Source: an uncultured Porphyromonas sp.
Lineage (GTDB): Bacteria; Bacteroidota; Bacteroidia; Bacteroidales; Porphyromonadaceae
Reading direction: 5' to 3'
Assembly: GCF_938023125.1 (NCBI RefSeq)
Contig: NZ_CALHDW010000013.1
Span: 1 to 42,888 of the forward strand
Length of the DNA: 42,888 nucleotides
The notes below the pieces were generated by a model that was not told the DNA's origin, ran no database searches, and saw only the letters and a list, made by a program, of their open reading frames with translations. A program made the translations under genes and the position numbers. The number at the start of each line of letters is the position of its first letter. The first letter of the stretch is position 1. Of this stretch, positions 42,520-42,888 are shown piece by piece.

Positions 42520-42888
42520 TCATCGAGTCAGAACTCGTATAGTAAGATTCAGTAAGAAATGTCTAAAGGCTTCCATAAATGGAAGCTCAATTCTGCGACC
42601 ATCCTCTAGTTTTGCGTATATTTTTTTCGTGCATATCTCTGATGGAGTGCAGGCATTGAAATATGCGAAATAGCATAATAGTGTTCGCAAAAGGTTTACT
42701 GGCGTATCGTATCCCTCAATCTGAGGAAGCTCAATATTCATAGACCAAATATTGTTATAGCCGAATGGTGCTTGTTTTTCAATAACGCCTTCCAGCTCCA
42801 AGTCAACCCACTCTTTCTCACATATCCAGGCCATACGATAGACATTATGGTTTGCATAGGGGTTTCTCTCTTCTCCCTTGTAATAGCG
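42520..42888 (-). CDS. Unrecognised protein, 5' partial at the window edge
   Basis: The - strand frame is open from the right edge to the stop at 42520 (122 codons visible); the ATG at 42834 is internal, as 18 further codons upstream are open and read like protein (YYKGEERNPYANHNVYR). The visible part is rich in aromatic and charged residues (MAWICEKEWVDLELEG, FGYNNIWSMNIELP, LRTLLCYFAYFNAC) and contains no motif that I know. No signal peptide or clear membrane helix can be judged without the N-terminus. The DNA looks more AT-rich than the neighbouring housekeeping genes, which may hint at an accessory gene. Confidence 0.6.
   Translation of the reverse strand, partial: RYYKGEERNPYANHNVYRMAWICEKEWVDLELEGVIEKQAPFGYNNIWSMNIELPQIEGYDTPVNLLRTLLCYFAYFNACTPSEICTKKIYAKLEDGRRIELPFMEAFRHFLLNLTIRVLTR

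Noticed and set aside
1..42888. CRISPR arrays, insertion sequences, prophage or integrase genes
   Set aside because: No regularly spaced repeats, transposase or integrase motifs, or paired terminal repeats were seen on either strand.

Overview
The window looks like chromosomal DNA from a Bacteroidota member, most likely Porphyromonas or a close relative. The evidence is: three consecutive secreted proteins ending in type IX secretion (T9SS) C-terminal domains; the -7 promoter motif TAnnTTTG in front of many genes with almost no Shine-Dalgarno sites; the fused MurF-alanine racemase typical of this phylum; meso-diaminopimelate dehydrogenase; and an rseC-rnfBCDGEA operon. The genus is inferred from gene content, not from a search.

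Left part (1-6764, + strand): three T9SS cargo genes. The first is a leucine-rich-repeat/beta-repeat protein cut by the window edge. The second has a thioredoxin fold, a PKD-like domain and a jelly-roll. The third has a threefold-repeated leucine-rich module. A 613-base gene-free stretch follows. Next (7378-13088, + strand) is a complete Rnf operon, rseC-rnfB-rnfC-rnfD-rnfG-rnfE-rnfA, with a promoter match in front and a strong terminator behind. Then come a TonB-dependent-receptor-like outer-membrane protein (13549-15921), preceded by a run of ten G beside its predicted promoter, and a patatin-like phospholipase (16046-16825) with its own promoter.

From 16834 to the right edge everything is on the - strand. 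Reading in the direction of transcription from the right: a partial unknown gene; a long-chain acyl-CoA ligase; a SWIM-domain/degenerate SNF2-like gene overlapping a UvrD/PcrA helicase gene; tRNA-Arg(UCU); murF-alr, dnaG and an RlmI-like rRNA methyltransferase; topA and truA; a tight six-gene run (SPOR lipoprotein, murB, PhnP-like/LipB fusion, ddh, lgt, flavodiiron protein); and an iron/heme/cobalamin-type ABC importer (binding lipoprotein, permease, ATPase).

The genes fit an anaerobic, asaccharolytic host-associated lifestyle. Rnf couples ferredoxin and NAD redox to an ion gradient. The flavodiiron protein removes O2 or NO. The importer and receptor suggest uptake of iron, heme or cobalamin. 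murB, ddh and murF-alr make peptidoglycan precursors, and lgt starts lipoprotein maturation. No insertion sequence, prophage or CRISPR array was seen. The least ordinary items are the SWIM/pseudo-SNF2 protein coupled to UvrD, the metallo-hydrolase/LipB fusion, and the G10 tract beside an outer-membrane-protein promoter.
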